A stretch of DNA of 52,115 bases, from positions 1-52,115 of the forward strand of contig CAJNBT010000010.1 of the NCBI GenBank assembly GCA_905221085.1, given 5' to 3'. Both the position numbers and the translations under genes were made by a program. Below the pieces are notes generated by a model. The model was not told the origin of the DNA, did no database searches, and worked only from the letters and a program-made list of their open reading frames with translations. Below, in pieces: positions 1 through 10,292 of the stretch (position 1 is its first letter; every line of letters starts with the position of its first letter). Origin of the DNA: a bacterium. GTDB taxonomy: Bacteria; Bacillota; Bacilli; Lactobacillales; Streptococcaceae.

Positions 1-1170
1 GCTGATTCAGAAGCTGATGTACTTGCTGATTCTGACGCACTTGTTGATGCCGATTCAGAAGCTGATGTACTTGCTGATTCTGATGCACTTGTTGATGCTG
101 CTCAGAAGCGCTTGTTGATGCCGATTCAGAGCTGATGTGCTTGCTGATTCTGATGCACTTGTTGATGCTGATTCAGAAGCTGATGTACTTGCTGATTCTG
201 ATGCACTTGTTGATGCTGACTCAGAAGCGCTTGTTGATGCTGATTCTGATGCACTTGTTGATGCTGACTCAGAAGCACTTGTTGACGCTGATTCAGAAGC
301 TGATGTGCTTGCTGATTCTGACGCACTTGTTGATGCCGACTTAGACGCGCTCGTTGAAGCACTTTGGCTTGCGCTTGTCGATGCCGACTTAGATGCGCTT
401 GTTGAGGCACTTTGGCTTGCGCTTGTCGATGCTGACTTAGACGCGCTCGTTGAAGCACTTTGGCTCGCACTTGTTGAGGCCGACTTAGACGCGCTCGTTG
501 AAGCACTTTGGCTTGCGCTTGTCGATGCTGACTTAGACGCGCTCGTTGAAGCACTTTGGCTTGCGCTTGTCGATGCTGACTTAGATGCGCTTGTTGAGGC
601 ACTTTGGCTGGCACTTGTTGAGGCTGACTTAGATGCACTCGTTGAGGCACTTTGGCTGGCACTTGTTGAGGCTGACTTAGATGCACTCGTTGAGGCACTT
701 TGACTCGCACTTGTCGACGCTGACTTAGAGGCGCTTGTTGATGCACTTTGGCTTGCACTTGTCGATGCAGACTTAGACGCGCTTGTCGATGCACTTTGGC
801 TTGCACTTGTTGAGGCCGACTTAGAGGCGCTTGTTGATGCACTTTGGCTCGCACTTGTCGATGCTGACTTAGACGCGCTTGTTGATGCACTTTGGCTTGC
901 ACTTGTCGACGCGGACTTAGATGCGCTCGTTGATGCACTTTGGCTCGCACTTGTCGATGCTGACTTAGACGCACTCGTTGAAGCACTTTGACTCGCGCTT
1001 GTCGACGCTGACTTAGATGCACTCGTTGAGGCACTTTGACTCGCACTTGTCGATGCTGACTTAGACGCACTTGTTGAGGCACTTTGGCTCGCACTTGTCG
1101 ATGCTGACTTAGACGCGCTCGTTGAGGCACTTTGGCTGGCACTTGTCGATGCGCTCGTTGAGGCGGACAG
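1..1170 (-). repeat. Serine-rich repeat region 2 of the adhesin
   Basis: Tandem DNA repeat encoding [11 protein letters not shown] units. From about 1170 down to 345 the unit alternates SASQSAST and SASKSAST (48 nt, 16 residues). From about 345 to the window edge it changes to SASESAST. Codon use within units varies (agc/agt, gcg/gca), so the repeat is old enough to have drifted. The opposite strand and the other frames stay open over hundreds of bases because of the periodicity; these are not genes. Confidence 0.95.
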
Positions 1171-4100
1171 CGATTTATACTCTGAATCATCTACCGTAAT
1201 GGTAACTGGAACTTCATCTGTCGAACCATCTGGATAAGTTACTATAACTGTACGTGTTAATTTACCATTTGTAACAGTTGAGTTTTCGCCAGTCTTCCAA
1301 GCATAAGTCGTTTTTGCACCTGGCGTTGTTCCTGTAGCTGGCCAATCAGACTTGTTGGCAATATAAGTTTCTGGTGATCCCAAATTTGGAACAGTTCCAT
1401 TTGAAGTCACCTTGACTGTAGGATTTGTTGCTCTAGGAGTATACTTATCAGACTGTTTACGGAATTCAATCTGGATGTTGGCATTATTATCAACACCATT
1501 GTTCCCACTGTTATTTGTTAAGTTCGATTGATCATATCCAGAAATGTAACGATTCCAGATGTTCTTGTCAGCGTTATCATTGACTGGCTGGTTCTTACCT
1601 ACATGACCTGAAATAGTTACTTTATAAGGATTAGCATCTGTCGCATTGCCATCTTTTCCTAAATTACCTGTCTTATCCGTAAAGTTGATACTTGTTCCAT
1701 TCGCAGGAATATCAATACGACCACCACTAGTAACCTCAAAATTACCTGATGGAGCAGTATTTAAGGCATTATCGTGAACCTTAATCTTGTCCAAGCGACC
1801 ATGGTCATCAGTCAAGTTTACATCTACACTGAATTCTTCTTCACGATAAACGATTATCTTACGCGGATTCGCAGGATCAATTTCTGCTTTACTTGGAGAA
1901 GTCAAGTTTTTAATTGTTGGTCGCTCATTAACTGTAACTGACTGTGGAATTGGAGTACTACGTGTACCATCTTTATAGACGATTGTCGCTTCACCATTAT
2001 TTGCTACTTCAACTCTATCAATACGGTGAGTTACCTTATTATTTTTAGCATAGATGGCATTCTCGACAGCAGTCTTTTCCTCTCCGGTCAAGCTGTTTTT
2101 ATTTGCAACAGTTGTCAATTCAGGATTTGTCACTGGAAGACGATCCTTGAGCTGACCTTGAGTAATACGAACATTACCAAGTCTTCCGATTAGACTTGAA
2201 TTGTTTTCTTGGTCTGTAGCAACAGAATTCCGTTGCCATGTATTGCCTGAACTATATGTCAAGTCATCTTTAAGATGGGCTCTAACCACGATATGTGATG
2301 GATTGCTCTCTGTAGCCTCAATATTACCTGTAAGATAAGGAACTGTACCGCTACCAAACTCATCTCCTGTACCAGTATCACCCTGGAAGAAGTTAGTTGT
2401 TAAAGCTGGTCGATAGGCATCTGCTTTTGCGACAATCTTAAACTCTTTTAGTTTTCCACTATTATCAGATGCAGTGAAATCAACTGTAAAGTCATCTCCA
2501 GCATAGACGATGTGTTCATCTCCACGACTAGAAACTGGACTTGGAGTCGCTGGGATAGCCTTGCCATCACGCGTCACGGTTACACCAAGTATTGGACGTT
2601 CCTCAACCGTATCTACTTGTTGAAGAGTATTAGTTGTTAAATCATTATAAGTAATTGTCGCTGTACCATTACTTGAAACATCAACCGATTTGATGCGATG
2701 AGTATCTTGATTGTTTTTAGCCAAAATGGCATTTTTGATAGCTTCTCTTTCTGAATCTATCAATGCATTTTTATCACCAACGAGTACTTTAGATGGTTTG
2801 ACAACAGGCAAGCGATCTTTGAGCGCCCCTTGAACAACACCAAACCAAGAACTAGTTGTAAAATTATCTGCAGGATCGACTGCTTTAACTACACGAGAAA
2901 ATATATTACCAGACGCCCACCGCATATCTTTATTGACAGTAACATTTACTGTCTTTGTAGCTGGAGCAGCACTTTCACTTGTAATATTATCTACCGCACC
3001 AGTCCCCCATTGAGTAGAGTTCCCTTCAAAGAAGTCGTTCAGAGGCTCCAATGTTTTATTTGAACCTTGTTTATTCAAGGTCAATTCCTTCAATTTTCCA
3101 GAGTTGTCATTACCAGTGAAAGTAATCTGAATTTGATCTCCAGCATAAAAAATAGATCGTCCAGCACTGTCTGTTTGAGGGGTTTGGTTATTCACTGTCA
3201 CAGTGTAATCAACAGTTGGCGCAACTCCATCTGTCACATTCGCTTGAACTGTATCAACAGTATTATCACGATAAGTAAGAGTGATAAGACCTGTATCAGA
3301 TACCGTAATTTCTTTACCGCCTTCAGAGCCCTTCACATAGTCAGTACCCGCGAGAATAGCAGCATTTTTGCTCTTGAAGTTAGCTAGGATTTGATCTTTC
3401 TCAGTTTTACTCAAAGATGCAGGGTTGTTAACTGCAACAGCATCTCCACTGACAGGATTGTTACGCTCATTGAAACCTTTGATCGTCAGATTTAAACTTC
3501 CAGGGTTACGTTGCCCTGCAGTATCAACCACTTGGAAGTTAAGAGGATAAGTACCCGGAGGCATTGGTTTCCAGACGTTATCACGACCATAACGACCAAT
3601 TGTTCCACTTACAACCGATGTGTGTTCTCTAGGAGACTGTCCATTAGAATAATAAGGCTTAAACCCTTGATTAACCCCTTGATTATTAATGATTGGTGCA
3701 CGACTCATGGTCAAACCAGTGATGGTAGTATTATTCGGATCAGATAACAAAGTTAGCACCCCTTTATCATCTCTCATGACAAATGGAATACCAGTTGAGC
3801 CACCAAGTACTTCATCGTTATATATCTCTACGGAAGAAGGAGAAATCGAAAGAGTAGGTTTATTATCTGCTGCACGGTCCTGACCTCCCGCACTTCTAGA
3901 CTGACCTGTCCCACTAGTTGGAACAGTTGAACTGATTGAACCGCTATAATTTCCAGAAGTATCCGCACTTGTAAACGGTTGACTACTTGTAGCAACTTTT
4001 GCGTTCAAGCTTGCAGCTTTCGACTGCTTATTTACAGTAGCATGAACTTCAAGCGTTGCTTCTAGGTTTCTTTGTTTATCATGGCGGATATCATAGACAT

Positions 4101-5400
4101 ACTCATTTCTTGAACCACCACGTTTCGCCATCTCTTGTCCATTAAAGGTCACACGATTAATCGTCGTATTGGAATCTACATCCGCAATCAGCCCTACATG
4201 ATGCAAGGCATTGTTAGCGTGCATATTAATACGCCAAACAACTTCATGAGTATTTGGATTATAACTAGTAGACGCAATTGAGGCTGTCGTACCATGGCTA
4301 GAGAATGTTGCTCTAGGAGAAGCACCCCTCTCTATCGCTTGTCCATTACGGCCATCACGTTGACCTGAAGTGGCACGTAAAACTGCATTGGCAATAGAAT
4401 TACGAGCTGAAGTTGCCGTTTTGACAACACTACCAAGATCAGCCGTTGGATCCTTTAAAGCTGACTCAATCTCAGTAATGGCAGTTTCCACCTTAAGGAT
4501 GGCTGCACTCGTATCTGGAAGATCTGCCGCCTTAGCTAAATACTCACCCATTTCAACTGAAATTTTAGCTAGTTTTTTACGATCTTCTTCATTTTTCTTT
4601 GTAGACACTTCTACCGATGACAAGGCACCAGCAGTCACTCCTGCCAAACTTGTTAATTCGGAAGTTTTCTCTATCAAACCTGCTGCTGACTTAGCAGAGT
4701 CCAAGACAGGTGCAGACAAATTAGAGTTTGGCAAACCTTGACTAACTACTTGATTTTCAGCTGAAGCAGATTCGGATTGTCCAGCAGTTTCAACACTAGC
4801 AGTGCTAGTCGCAACCGAACTGTCCTCTGAATGAACCATCAACTGACTAGAACTTACAGAAGTGCTTGCTGATACACTTGCAGAAGTACTTGTCGACGCG
4901 CTAACAGAAGCAGAAGTACTTGCTGACATACTTGCAGAAGTGCTAGCGCTCACTGATTGGCTGGCAGAAGTAGATTCTGAACTAGACACACTCTCGCTTT
5001 CTGAGTGTGACAAACTTGCCGATTCTTCTGGATTTGCTTTCGAAACAGATCCAAGAACGACTGAATCATTTGTAGCTAAAACATCCGATGACTCTAATGT
5101 CTTTTCAAAAGCAACCGCATCATTGGCATGAACAGTAGTTTGTGTTGCCACTGCTCCGCCTAATACAGCTCCTGTAGCTGCAAGGCCCCTTATAATATCA
5201 AGGCTGGTAATTGTATTGTTTGTTTGGTTCTCAACCACTTCGGTCATAACCTGGGTAGTATCGACACTACCACGGAAAACCTTAAACAAACCAAATAAAG
5301 AAGTGGAAGCCCGTAGCCAATGCTTACCGGATTTCACTAACTTATAGCGGGTCACACGATCCGTTTCACGATATTGACCCTCTTGACGTCTGAAAAACAT
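55..5400 (-). CDS. Serine-rich-repeat glycoprotein adhesin, 3' end frameshifted and cut by window edge
   Basis: Surface adhesin of the SRRP (PsrP/Fap1/GspB) class, normally exported by the accessory SecA2-SecY2 system, O-glycosylated and sortase-anchored. The long N-terminal signal region has the KxYKxGKxW-type motif ([10 protein letters not shown], residues 19-28) followed by [14 protein letters not shown] and a hydrophobic stretch ending near VHA (92). Then come a short serine-rich region (about 128-186), a lysine/glutamate-rich helical segment (about 250-345), a beta-rich putative binding region, two to three tandem modules of about 200 residues (nt about 3230-1900), a Rib-like YPDGS module (about 1380-1405), and the long SASTSAS repeat from about residue 1411. 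The start has a good RBS (AAAAGGAG). Missing bases near 130 and 100 shift the frame so the ORF leaves the serine frame and stops at 55. No LPXTG lies in the window; it would be beyond position 1. Neither accessory sec nor glycosyltransferase genes are present here. Confidence 0.9.
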   Translation of the reverse strand: MFFRRQEGQYRETDRVTRYKLVKSGKHWLRASTSLFGLFKVFRGSVDTTQVMTEVVENQTNNTITSLDIIRGLAATGAVLGGAVATQTTVHANDAVAFEKTLESSDVLATNDSVVLGSVSKANPEESASLSHSESESVSSSESTSASQSVSASTSASMSASTSASVSASTSTSASVSASTSVSSSQLMVHSEDSSVATSTASVETAGQSESASAENQVVSQGLPNSNLSAPVLDSAKSAAGLIEKTSELTSLAGVTAGALSSVEVSTKKNEEDRKKLAKISVEMGEYLAKAADLPDTSAAILKVETAITEIESALKDPTADLGSVVKTATSARNSIANAVLRATSGQRDGRNGQAIERGASPRATFSSHGTTASIASTSYNPNTHEVVWRINMHANNALHHVGLIADVDSNTTINRVTFNGQEMAKRGGSRNEYVYDIRHDKQRNLEATLEVHATVNKQSKAASLNAKVATSSQPFTSADTSGNYSGSISSTVPTSGTGQSRSAGGQDRAADNKPTLSISPSSVEIYNDEVLGGSTGIPFVMRDDKGVLTLLSDPNNTTITGLTMSRAPIINNQGVNQGFKPYYSNGQSPREHTSVVSGTIGRYGRDNVWKPMPPGTYPLNFQVVDTAGQRNPGSLNLTIKGFNERNNPVSGDAVAVNNPASLSKTEKDQILANFKSKNAAILAGTDYVKGSEGGKEITVSDTGLITLTYRDNTVDTVQANVTDGVAPTVDYTVTVNNQTPQTDSAGRSIFYAGDQIQITFTGNDNSGKLKELTLNKQGSNKTLEPLNDFFEGNSTQWGTGAVDNITSESAAPATKTVNVTVNKDMRWASGNIFSRVVKAVDPADNFTTSSWFGVVQGALKDRLPVVKPSKVLVGDKNALIDSEREAIKNAILAKNNQDTHRIKSVDVSSNGTATITYNDLTTNTLQQVDTVEERPILGVTVTRDGKAIPATPSPVSSRGDEHIVYAGDDFTVDFTASDNSGKLKEFKIVAKADAYRPALTTNFFQGDTGTGDEFGSGTVPYLTGNIEATESNPSHIVVRAHLKDDLTYSSGNTWQRNSVATDQENNSSLIGRLGNVRITQGQLKDRLPVTNPELTTVANKNSLTGEEKTAVENAIYAKNNKVTHRIDRVEVANNGEATIVYKDGTRSTPIPQSVTVNERPTIKNLTSPSKAEIDPANPRKIIVYREEEFSVDVNLTDDHGRLDKIKVHDNALNTAPSGNFEVTSGGRIDIPANGTSINFTDKTGNLGKDGNATDANPYKVTISGHVGKNQPVNDNADKNIWNRYISGYDQSNLTNNSGNNGVDNNANIQIEFRKQSDKYTPRATNPTVKVTSNGTVPNLGSPETYIANKSDWPATGTTPGAKTTYAWKTGENSTVTNGKLTRTVIVTYPDGSTDEVPVTITVDDSEYKSLSASTSASTSASQSASTSASKSASTSASQSASTSASKSASTSASQSASTSASKSASTSASQSASTSASKSASTSASQSASTSASKSASTSASQSASTSASKSASTSASQSASTSASKSASTSASQSASTSASKSASTSASQSASTSASKSASTSASQSASTSASKSASTSASQSASTSASKSASTSASQSASTSASKSASTSASQSASTSASKSASTSASQSASTSASKSASTSASQSASTSASKSASTSASQSASTSASKSASTSASQSASTSASKSASTSASESASTSASESASTSASESASTSASESASTSASESASTSASESASTSASESASTSASESASTSALNRHQQALLSSINKCIRISKYISF

Positions 5401-5428
5401 TCTACTCTCCTTTTCTAAACATAGATAA

Positions 5429-5494
5429 AGGGTACAATTTACCCTATTCTAAGTTAATCTTTAATATTATAAAAAAAATCTATTTAAAAATCAA
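5429..5494 (-). promoter_or_regulatory. Adhesin promoter with A8/T8 tract in the spacer
   Basis: On the minus strand a -35 TTGATT (5489-5494) and a -10 TATAAT (5466-5471) are 17 bases apart. The spacer ends in a run of eight Ts (A8 on the plus strand, 5471-5478, sharing one base with the -10). Start of transcription is expected near 5459. The leader contains a small perfect hairpin (AGGGTA/TACCCT, 5429-5445) and the RBS just before the start codon at 5400. Confidence 0.65.
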
Positions 5495-6213
5495 TAGAAA
5501 TCAAAAAAAATAATACTACATAATAACATCACATGTTTAAGATGAAGCTTTTATAAATAAACCGAAAACATATTTAATATATATATATATATATATTGCG
5601 CCATTTTTTGTATATTTCTAATTTGTTTACATTGAATAAAAATATAAAATTTTCTATATTCAGATATTCTATTTTATAAATGTAAGTACACTATTGCCGA
5701 ACCACAGCGCTAGCTAGAGTTCATTATTAAATTTCAATGCATATAATTCCACTAGGATATTACGTGAGTAGATTAGCAAGAAAACATGTGTTCTCTCAAA
5801 TTTTTTTAATACCTAATACTCTTCAAAAATCTCTTCAAACCACGTCAGCTTCACCTTGCTATCCTCAAATACTGTCTGTGGCTAGTTTGCTTTTTGATTT
5901 TCATTGAGTATAAATGATACATCCTATTCCAAACTTAATTTTTTGATTAGTCTCCTTAGTTACTGAAATTCTTATCTTATAAAAAGTAATCTGCTGAACT
6001 ACTACTAAAAGGTGAGGAGAACATTATTTTGCCAAAATTTAGCAAGAAAGCCATCTACTCTAACTACCCAAAATTCCGATGAAAAAGCCCACGAACAATA
6101 ACATTCATGGACTTATTCTAATGACGAGGGAAAACTAAAATGACATAAGGCTTCCCAATTTTTACACTAAGGAGTTTGACAAATCGATTCTATTTGCCAA
6201 ACGTAGTTACGAC
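5495..6213. other. AT-rich spacer without a convincing gene
   Basis: No ORF here looks real. It holds an (AT)n tract of about 10 units at 5578-5596, a decayed BOX at 5817-5910, and an imperfect hairpin at about 6085-6113 that resembles the prfC terminator. A TTG-initiated 17-codon frame at about 6030 follows a GAGGAG sequence but has no recognisable content. Confidence 0.6.
5817..5910 (+). repeat. BOX element (A-C type, decayed)
   Basis: It begins with the boxA terminus (tactcttc) and ends with the boxC terminus (gattttcattgagta), with the aaccacgtcagc core between them. At 94 bp it fits boxA plus boxC with no boxB, but it carries more substitutions and small deletions than the other three copies in the window. 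Confidence 0.8.
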
Positions 6214-6252
6214 GGAAAAATCCACGAATCGATAATATTCGTGGATTTTTCC
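6214..6252 (-). terminator. prfC terminator, perfect 16-bp stem
   Basis: Arms 6214-6229 and 6237-6252 (GGAAAAATCCACGAAT and its complement) pair perfectly around a 7-base loop. T-rich arms on both strands make it usable in both directions. It lies about 60 bases after the prfC stop. Confidence 0.8.
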
Positions 6253-6312
6253 TAGTGAAGCGTTTAGGTAGACCGCCATAGCGGTTACCGATTATTAGAT
6301 TACGACACTGAG

Positions 6313-7857
6313 TCACATCTTCTCTTCCAACCCTACGTCTGGATACTTATCTGCAAACCAGCGGAGGGCAAAGTCATTTTCAAAGAGGAAGACTGGTTGG
6401 TCAAAACGGTCTTTAGCCAAGATATTGCGGCTTGATGACATCCGTTCATCCAAGTCCTCAGGCTTGATCCAACGAACAGTCTTTTTACCCATTGGGCTCA
6501 TAACCACTTCTGCATTGTACTCGCCTTCCATGCGGTGCTTGAAGACTTCAAACTGGAGTTGACCTACAGCTCCCAGCATGTACTCACCTGTTTGGTAATT
6601 CTTATAAAGCTGAATGGCACCTTCTTGCACCAGTTGCTCAATACCCTTGTGGAAGGATTTTTGCTTCATGACATTCTTAGCAGATACTTTCATGAAAATC
6701 TCAGGTGTAAAGGTTGGCAGGGGTTCAAATTCAAATTTATTTTTCCCAACTGTCAAGGTATCCCCAACCTGATAAGTACCGGTATCGTAAACCCCGATAA
6801 TATCACCTGCTACAGCGTTGGTCACATTCTCACGACTTTCCGCCATAAACTGAGTGACATTCGACAGTTTGGCACCCTTACCAGTACGAGGCAGATTGAC
6901 ACTCATGCCACGCTCAAATTCGCCTGATACGATACGAACAAAGGCAATACGGTCACGGTGACGAGGGTCCATGTTAGCTTGGATTTTAAAGACAAATCCT
7001 GAGAAATCTTTGTCATAAGGGTCCACAATTTCTCCATCTGTTTTCTTGTGCCCATGTGGTTCTGGAGCAAACTTGAGGAAAGTCTCAAGGAAGGTCTGCA
7101 CACCAAAGTTTGTCAGGGCTGAACCGAAGAAGACAGGCGTCAATTCTCCAGCTAGAATAGCTTCCTCTGAAAACTCATTCCCAGCTTCATTTAAAAGCTC
7201 AATATCGTCTTTGACTTGCTCATAGAAAGGATTGCTACCAAAAAGCTTGTCTCCATCCTCTAGACTGGCAAAACGCTCATCCCCCTTGTAAAGTTCCAAG
7301 CGTTGATTATAGAGGTCATACAAGCCTTCAAAGGCTTTCCCCATCCCGATTGGCCAGTTCATTGGATAGCTCGCAATGCCCAAGACTTCTTCCAATTCTT
7401 GCAAGAGGTCCAGCGGCTCACGACCATCACGGTCTAGCTTGTTCATAAAGGTAAAGACTGGAATACCACGGTGTTTGACAACCTCAAATAATTTCTTAGT
7501 TTGCGCCTCGATACCCTTGGCAGAGTCCACAACCATGACCGCAGCATCCACCGCCATCAAGGTCCGATAGGTATCTTCTGAAAAGTCCTCATGCCCTGGT
7601 GTATCTAGGATGTTGACGCGCTTGCCATCGTAGTCAAATTGCATGACAGATGAAGTAACGGAAATCCCACGCTGCTTCTCGATATCCATCCAGTCAGACT
7701 TGGCAAAAGTCCCTGTTTTCTTCCCTTTTACGGTACCAGCCTCACGAATCTCGCCCCCAAAGTAGAGCAACTGCTCAGTAATGGTTGTTTTCCCCGCGTC
7801 CGGGTGAGAGATGATGGCAAAGGTACGACGTTTCTTAATTTCTTCTTGAATATTCAT
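6313..7857 (-). CDS. prfC: Peptide chain release factor 3 (RF3)
   Basis: Translational GTPase of 514 residues that removes RF1/RF2 from the ribosome after peptide release. The GTPase domain is intact: P-loop HPDAGKTT (18-25), switch I RGISVTSS, switch [10 protein letters not shown] and the NKLD base-recognition motif. The EF-G-like domain II and the RF3 C-terminal domain follow, ending VGLEEKM. Length matches the family. It is monocistronic, with a consensus promoter upstream and a strong terminator downstream. Confidence 0.97.
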   Translation of the reverse strand: MNIQEEIKKRRTFAIISHPDAGKTTITEQLLYFGGEIREAGTVKGKKTGTFAKSDWMDIEKQRGISVTSSVMQFDYDGKRVNILDTPGHEDFSEDTYRTLMAVDAAVMVVDSAKGIEAQTKKLFEVVKHRGIPVFTFMNKLDRDGREPLDLLQELEEVLGIASYPMNWPIGMGKAFEGLYDLYNQRLELYKGDERFASLEDGDKLFGSNPFYEQVKDDIELLNEAGNEFSEEAILAGELTPVFFGSALTNFGVQTFLETFLKFAPEPHGHKKTDGEIVDPYDKDFSGFVFKIQANMDPRHRDRIAFVRIVSGEFERGMSVNLPRTGKGAKLSNVTQFMAESRENVTNAVAGDIIGVYDTGTYQVGDTLTVGKNKFEFEPLPTFTPEIFMKVSAKNVMKQKSFHKGIEQLVQEGAIQLYKNYQTGEYMLGAVGQLQFEVFKHRMEGEYNAEVVMSPMGKKTVRWIKPEDLDERMSSSRNILAKDRFDQPVFLFENDFALRWFADKYPDVGLEEKM

Positions 7858-7946
7858 AAGTTCTCTTTCTTTGATTCTCTATTTTTCTTGTTTCAATAGC
7901 TAAGAATGATTTCTACATTGGATTTTACCATTCCTTTCAACACTTC

Positions 7947-7975
7947 ATTATATCGGATTTTAGCATTTTTTTCAA
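7947..7975 (-). promoter_or_regulatory. prfC promoter
   Basis: Minus-strand -35 TTGAAA (7970-7975) and -10 TATAAT (7947-7952) with a 17-base spacer, about 90 bases before the prfC start codon. It is almost back to back with the plus-strand promoter of the antisense RNA at 8019-8046. Confidence 0.75.
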
Positions 7976-8018
7976 TTTCTATTTTATGTTAGACACTGCT
8001 AAAGTAGAACAATTCCCC

Positions 8019-8046
8019 TTGCAATTTTTAAAATAAATGTTACAAT
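8019..8046 (+). promoter_or_regulatory. Promoter of candidate antisense RNA
   Basis: Plus-strand -35 TTGCAA (8019-8024), 16-base spacer, -10 TACAAT (8041-8046) preceded by TG (extended -10). No ORF with an RBS follows on the plus strand before the terminator at 8120-8164, so the product should be a small RNA. Confidence 0.65.
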
Positions 8047-8059
8047 AAATATAGAAAAA

Positions 8060-8079
8060 GGTGTTGCATCAACAACACC
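8060..8079 (-). terminator. Terminator of the toxin-like mRNA
   Basis: Stem ggtgttg (8060-8066) and caacacc (8073-8079) with a 6-base loop. On the minus strand a T5 run (8055-8059) follows directly. It coincides with the start region of the opposing antisense RNA. Confidence 0.6.
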
Positions 8080-8119
8080 CCACAGAGCCGTTTAAGACGG
8101 TGGCTGTAATTACATAACT

Positions 8120-8164
8120 AAAAAATAGCTCGTTAACTCGCCAAAGTTAGGACGGCTATTTTTT
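8120..8164 (+). terminator. Terminator of the antisense RNA
   Basis: Outer stem AAAAAATAGC (8120-8129) pairs with GCTATTTTTT (8155-8164). An inner TAACT/AGTTA stem sits inside it, and a T run closes the hairpin. The right arm overlaps the stop codon and last lysine codons of the toxin-like ORF. Confidence 0.7.
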
Positions 8165-8257
8165 TGTCTCTTTTACCAATTCAAGGATGAACTTCAGGAG
8201 CGTGATAACAAAGTTACCAGCTACAAACATGAGTGTCAAAGCCTCAAAAAGGGACAA
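8156..8257 (-). CDS. Putative holin-like type I toxin peptide (33 aa)
   Basis: A short ORF starts at TTG (8257) and reads MSLFEALTLMFVAGN, then a hydrophobic stretch, then ends ELVKETKK. A strong Shine-Dalgarno AAAGGAG (8267-8273) sits 9 bases upstream. The peptide has a single hydrophobic helix and a lysine-rich tail, the layout of the Hol-Tox/Fst-like type I toxins, which insert into the membrane; the opening FEALTLM resembles small streptococcal and lactobacillal holin-like toxins I recall. A minus-strand extended -10 lies at 8357-8365. The mRNA tail is overlapped by an opposing candidate RNA, which supports a toxin-antitoxin reading. Toxicity is inferred, not shown. An internal ATG (codon 10) lacks an RBS. 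Confidence 0.7.
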   Translation of the reverse strand: MSLFEALTLMFVAGNFVITLLKFILELVKETKK

Positions 8258-8356
8258 ATCTGGTTACTCCTTTCTACTAAGATTTTACAGGATCTGCACA
8301 TAAGCATCACCATCCTTTCGATTTCGTAACCACCGTCTTCACTTCTCTGTCAAACT

Positions 8357-8365
8357 ATTGTACCA
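8357..8365 (-). promoter_or_regulatory. Extended -10 promoter of the toxin-like gene
   Basis: The minus strand reads TGGTACAAT (TG at 8364-8365, -10 at 8357-8362). The -35 is weak. This would give a 5' UTR of about 90 nt, a length typical of type I toxin mRNAs that fold to hide their RBS. Confidence 0.5.
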
Positions 8366-8474
8366 TATAATTTCCTCTTTGAAATCCTCTTTTCAAACAA
8401 ATCATCATTAAAACCCGTTCTCCATCCTCTACCTGTCTTTTTTCACCTTTCCCTCCCTTATTTATAGGAAAATA

Positions 8475-8483
8475 TGGTAAAAT
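8475..8483 (+). promoter_or_regulatory. gatC promoter, extended -10
   Basis: TGGTAAAAT with -10 TAAAAT at 8478-8483 and no clear -35. It lies about 40 bases before gatC, with RBS AAAGGA between. Confidence 0.55.
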
Positions 8484-8523
8484 AGAACAGACTAAAAATC
8501 ATCATTTCACGAAAGGATGCAAG

Positions 8524-8826
8524 ATGAAAATTACGCAAGAAGAGGTAACACACGTTGCCAATCTTTCAAAATTAAAATTCTCTGAAGAAGAAACTGCTGC
8601 CTTTGCGACTACCTTGTCTAAGATTGTTGACATGGTTGAATTGCTGGGCGAAGTCGACACAACTGGTGTCGCACCAACTACAACTATGGCTGACCGCAAG
8701 ACTGTACTCCGCCCTGATGTGGCCGAAGAAGGAACAGACCGCGATCGCTTGTTTAAAAACGTACCTGAAAAATACAACTACTATATCAAGGTACCAGCTA
8801 TCCTAGACGATGGAGGAGATGCCTAA
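8524..8826 (+). CDS. gatC: Aspartyl/glutamyl-tRNA amidotransferase subunit C
   Basis: Small subunit (100 residues) of the GatCAB complex, which converts Glu-tRNA(Gln) and, where needed, Asp-tRNA(Asn) to the correct amide. GatC wraps around GatA and stabilises the complex. The N-terminus ([14 protein letters not shown]) and the C-terminal segment around VLRPDV are typical of the family. RBS AAAGGA precedes the ATG. The stop codon overlaps the gatA start (TAATG), so the two are translationally coupled. Confidence 0.95.
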   Translation: MKITQEEVTHVANLSKLKFSEEETAAFATTLSKIVDMVELLGEVDTTGVAPTTTMADRKTVLRPDVAEEGTDRDRLFKNVPEKYNYYIKVPAILDDGGDA

Positions 8827-10292
8827 TGACTTTCAACAATAAAACCATTGAAGACTTGCACAATCTCCTTGTCTCTAAGGAAATTTCAGCAACTGAATTG
8901 ACACAAGCAACGCTTGAAGATATCCAATCTCGCGAGACAGCTATCAACGCTTTTGTTACAATCGCTGAGGAGCAGGCTCTTGCTCAAGCTAAAGCTATTG
9001 ATGAAGCTGGAATTGACGCTGATAATGTCCTTTCAGGAATTCCACTTGCTGTCAAAGATAATATCTCTACAGACGGCATCCTCACAACTGCAGCTTCAAA
9101 AATGCTCTACAACTACGAGCCTATCTTTGATGCGACAGCCGTTTCCAATGCAAAATCTAAGGGCATGATTGTCGTAGGGAAAACTAACATGGACGAATTT
9201 GCCATGGGTGGTTCAGGTGAAACTTCACACTATGGTGCGACTAAAAACGCTTGGGATCAAAACAAGGTTCCTGGTGGTTCATCAAGTGGTTCTGCCGCAG
9301 CTGTAGCCGCAGGACAAGTTCGCTTATCACTTGGTTCTGATACTGGTGGTTCTATCCGCCAACCTGCTGCCTTCAACGGGATTGTTGGTCTCAAACCAAC
9401 CTACGGAACAGTTTCACGTTTCGGTCTCATTGCCTTTGGTAGCTCATTAGACCAAATCGGACCTTTCGCACCAACTGTTAAGGAAAATGCCCTCTTGCTC
9501 AACGCTATTGCCAGCGAAGATGCTAAAGACTCTACTTCTGCTCCTGTCCGCATTGCCGACTTTACTTCAAAAATCGGTCAAGACATCAAGGGCATGAAAA
9601 TTGCTTTGCCTAAGGAATACCTCGGTGAAGGAATTGACCCAGAGGTTAAGGAAACTATCCTGAATGCCGCTAAACACTTTGAAAAACTTGGCGCTATCGT
9701 CGAAGAAGTCAGCCTGCCTCACTCTAAATACGGGGTTGCCGTTTACTACATCATCGCTTCATCTGAAGCTTCATCAAACTTGCAACGTTTTGACGGTATC
9801 CGTTACGGCTACCGCGCAGAAGATGCAACCAACCTTGATGAAATCTATGTAAACAGCCGTAGCCAAGGTTTCGGTGAAGAGGTGAAACGTCGTATCATGC
9901 TAGGTACTTTCAGCCTTTCATCAGGTTACTATGATGCTTACTACAAAAAGGCTGGTCAAGTTCGTACCCTCATCATCCAAGATTTCGAAAAAGTCTTTGC
10001 AGATTACGACTTGATTTTGGGCCCAACTGCACCAAGTGTTGCTTATGATTTGGACTCACTCAACCACGACCCAGTTGCCATGTACTTGGCTGACCTCTTG
10101 ACAATTCCTGTCAACTTGGCTGGTCTCCCAGGAATTTCGATTCCAGCTGGATTCTCTCAAGGTCTACCTGTCGGTCTACAATTGATTGGTCCTAAGTACT
10201 CTGAGGAAACTATTTACCAAGCTGCTGCTGCTTTTGAAGCAACAACAGACTACCACAAACAACAACCCGTGATTTTTGGAGGTGACAACTAA
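8826..10292 (+). CDS. gatA: Aspartyl/glutamyl-tRNA amidotransferase subunit A
   Basis: Amidase-signature glutaminase subunit of GatCAB, 488 residues. It releases ammonia from glutamine and channels it to GatB. The Ser-cisSer-Lys catalytic triad is visible: Lys77 in [10 protein letters not shown], Ser152 in the [10 protein letters not shown] loop and the nucleophile Ser176 in TGGSIRQP. It is full length and shares one base with each neighbouring gene. Confidence 0.97.
   Translation: MTFNNKTIEDLHNLLVSKEISATELTQATLEDIQSRETAINAFVTIAEEQALAQAKAIDEAGIDADNVLSGIPLAVKDNISTDGILTTAASKMLYNYEPIFDATAVSNAKSKGMIVVGKTNMDEFAMGGSGETSHYGATKNAWDQNKVPGGSSSGSAAAVAAGQVRLSLGSDTGGSIRQPAAFNGIVGLKPTYGTVSRFGLIAFGSSLDQIGPFAPTVKENALLLNAIASEDAKDSTSAPVRIADFTSKIGQDIKGMKIALPKEYLGEGIDPEVKETILNAAKHFEKLGAIVEEVSLPHSKYGVAVYYIIASSEASSNLQRFDGIRYGYRAEDATNLDEIYVNSRSQGFGEEVKRRIMLGTFSLSSGYYDAYYKKAGQVRTLIIQDFEKVFADYDLILGPTAPSVAYDLDSLNHDPVAMYLADLLTIPVNLAGLPGISIPAGFSQGLPVGLQLIGPKYSEETIYQAAAAFEATTDYHKQQPVIFGGDN

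Larger units (their letters stand above)
8053..8166 (+). ncRNA. Candidate type I antitoxin antisense RNA
   Basis: The predicted transcript is about 110 nt. It starts near 8053, after the promoter above, and ends at the A/T-rich terminator hairpin at 8120-8164. It contains hairpins ggtgttg/caacacc (8060-8079) and ccgt/acgg (about 8088-8100). It is complementary to the 3' UTR and last codons of the toxin-like ORF on the minus strand, in the convergent tail-overlap arrangement of TxpA/RatA-type systems. Expression is inferred from signals only. Confidence 0.6.

Noticed and set aside
126..1190. A 354-codon minus-strand frame and 188- and 69-codon plus-strand frames over the serine-rich repeat
   Set aside because: They are shifted or antisense readings of a 48-base periodic repeat, give monotonous His/Gln/Arg or Leu/Ala/Asp peptides, and have no RBS.
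5817..5910. First taken for a RUP element because of its terminal inverted repeats
   Set aside because: The internal sequence matches boxA/boxC, including the BOX-PCR primer region in the better copies, so BOX is the right name.
6030..6083. TTG-initiated 17-codon frame after GAGGAG
   Set aside because: Too short, not hydrophobic, no partner RNA or promoter, and no similarity I know; likely chance or remnant.
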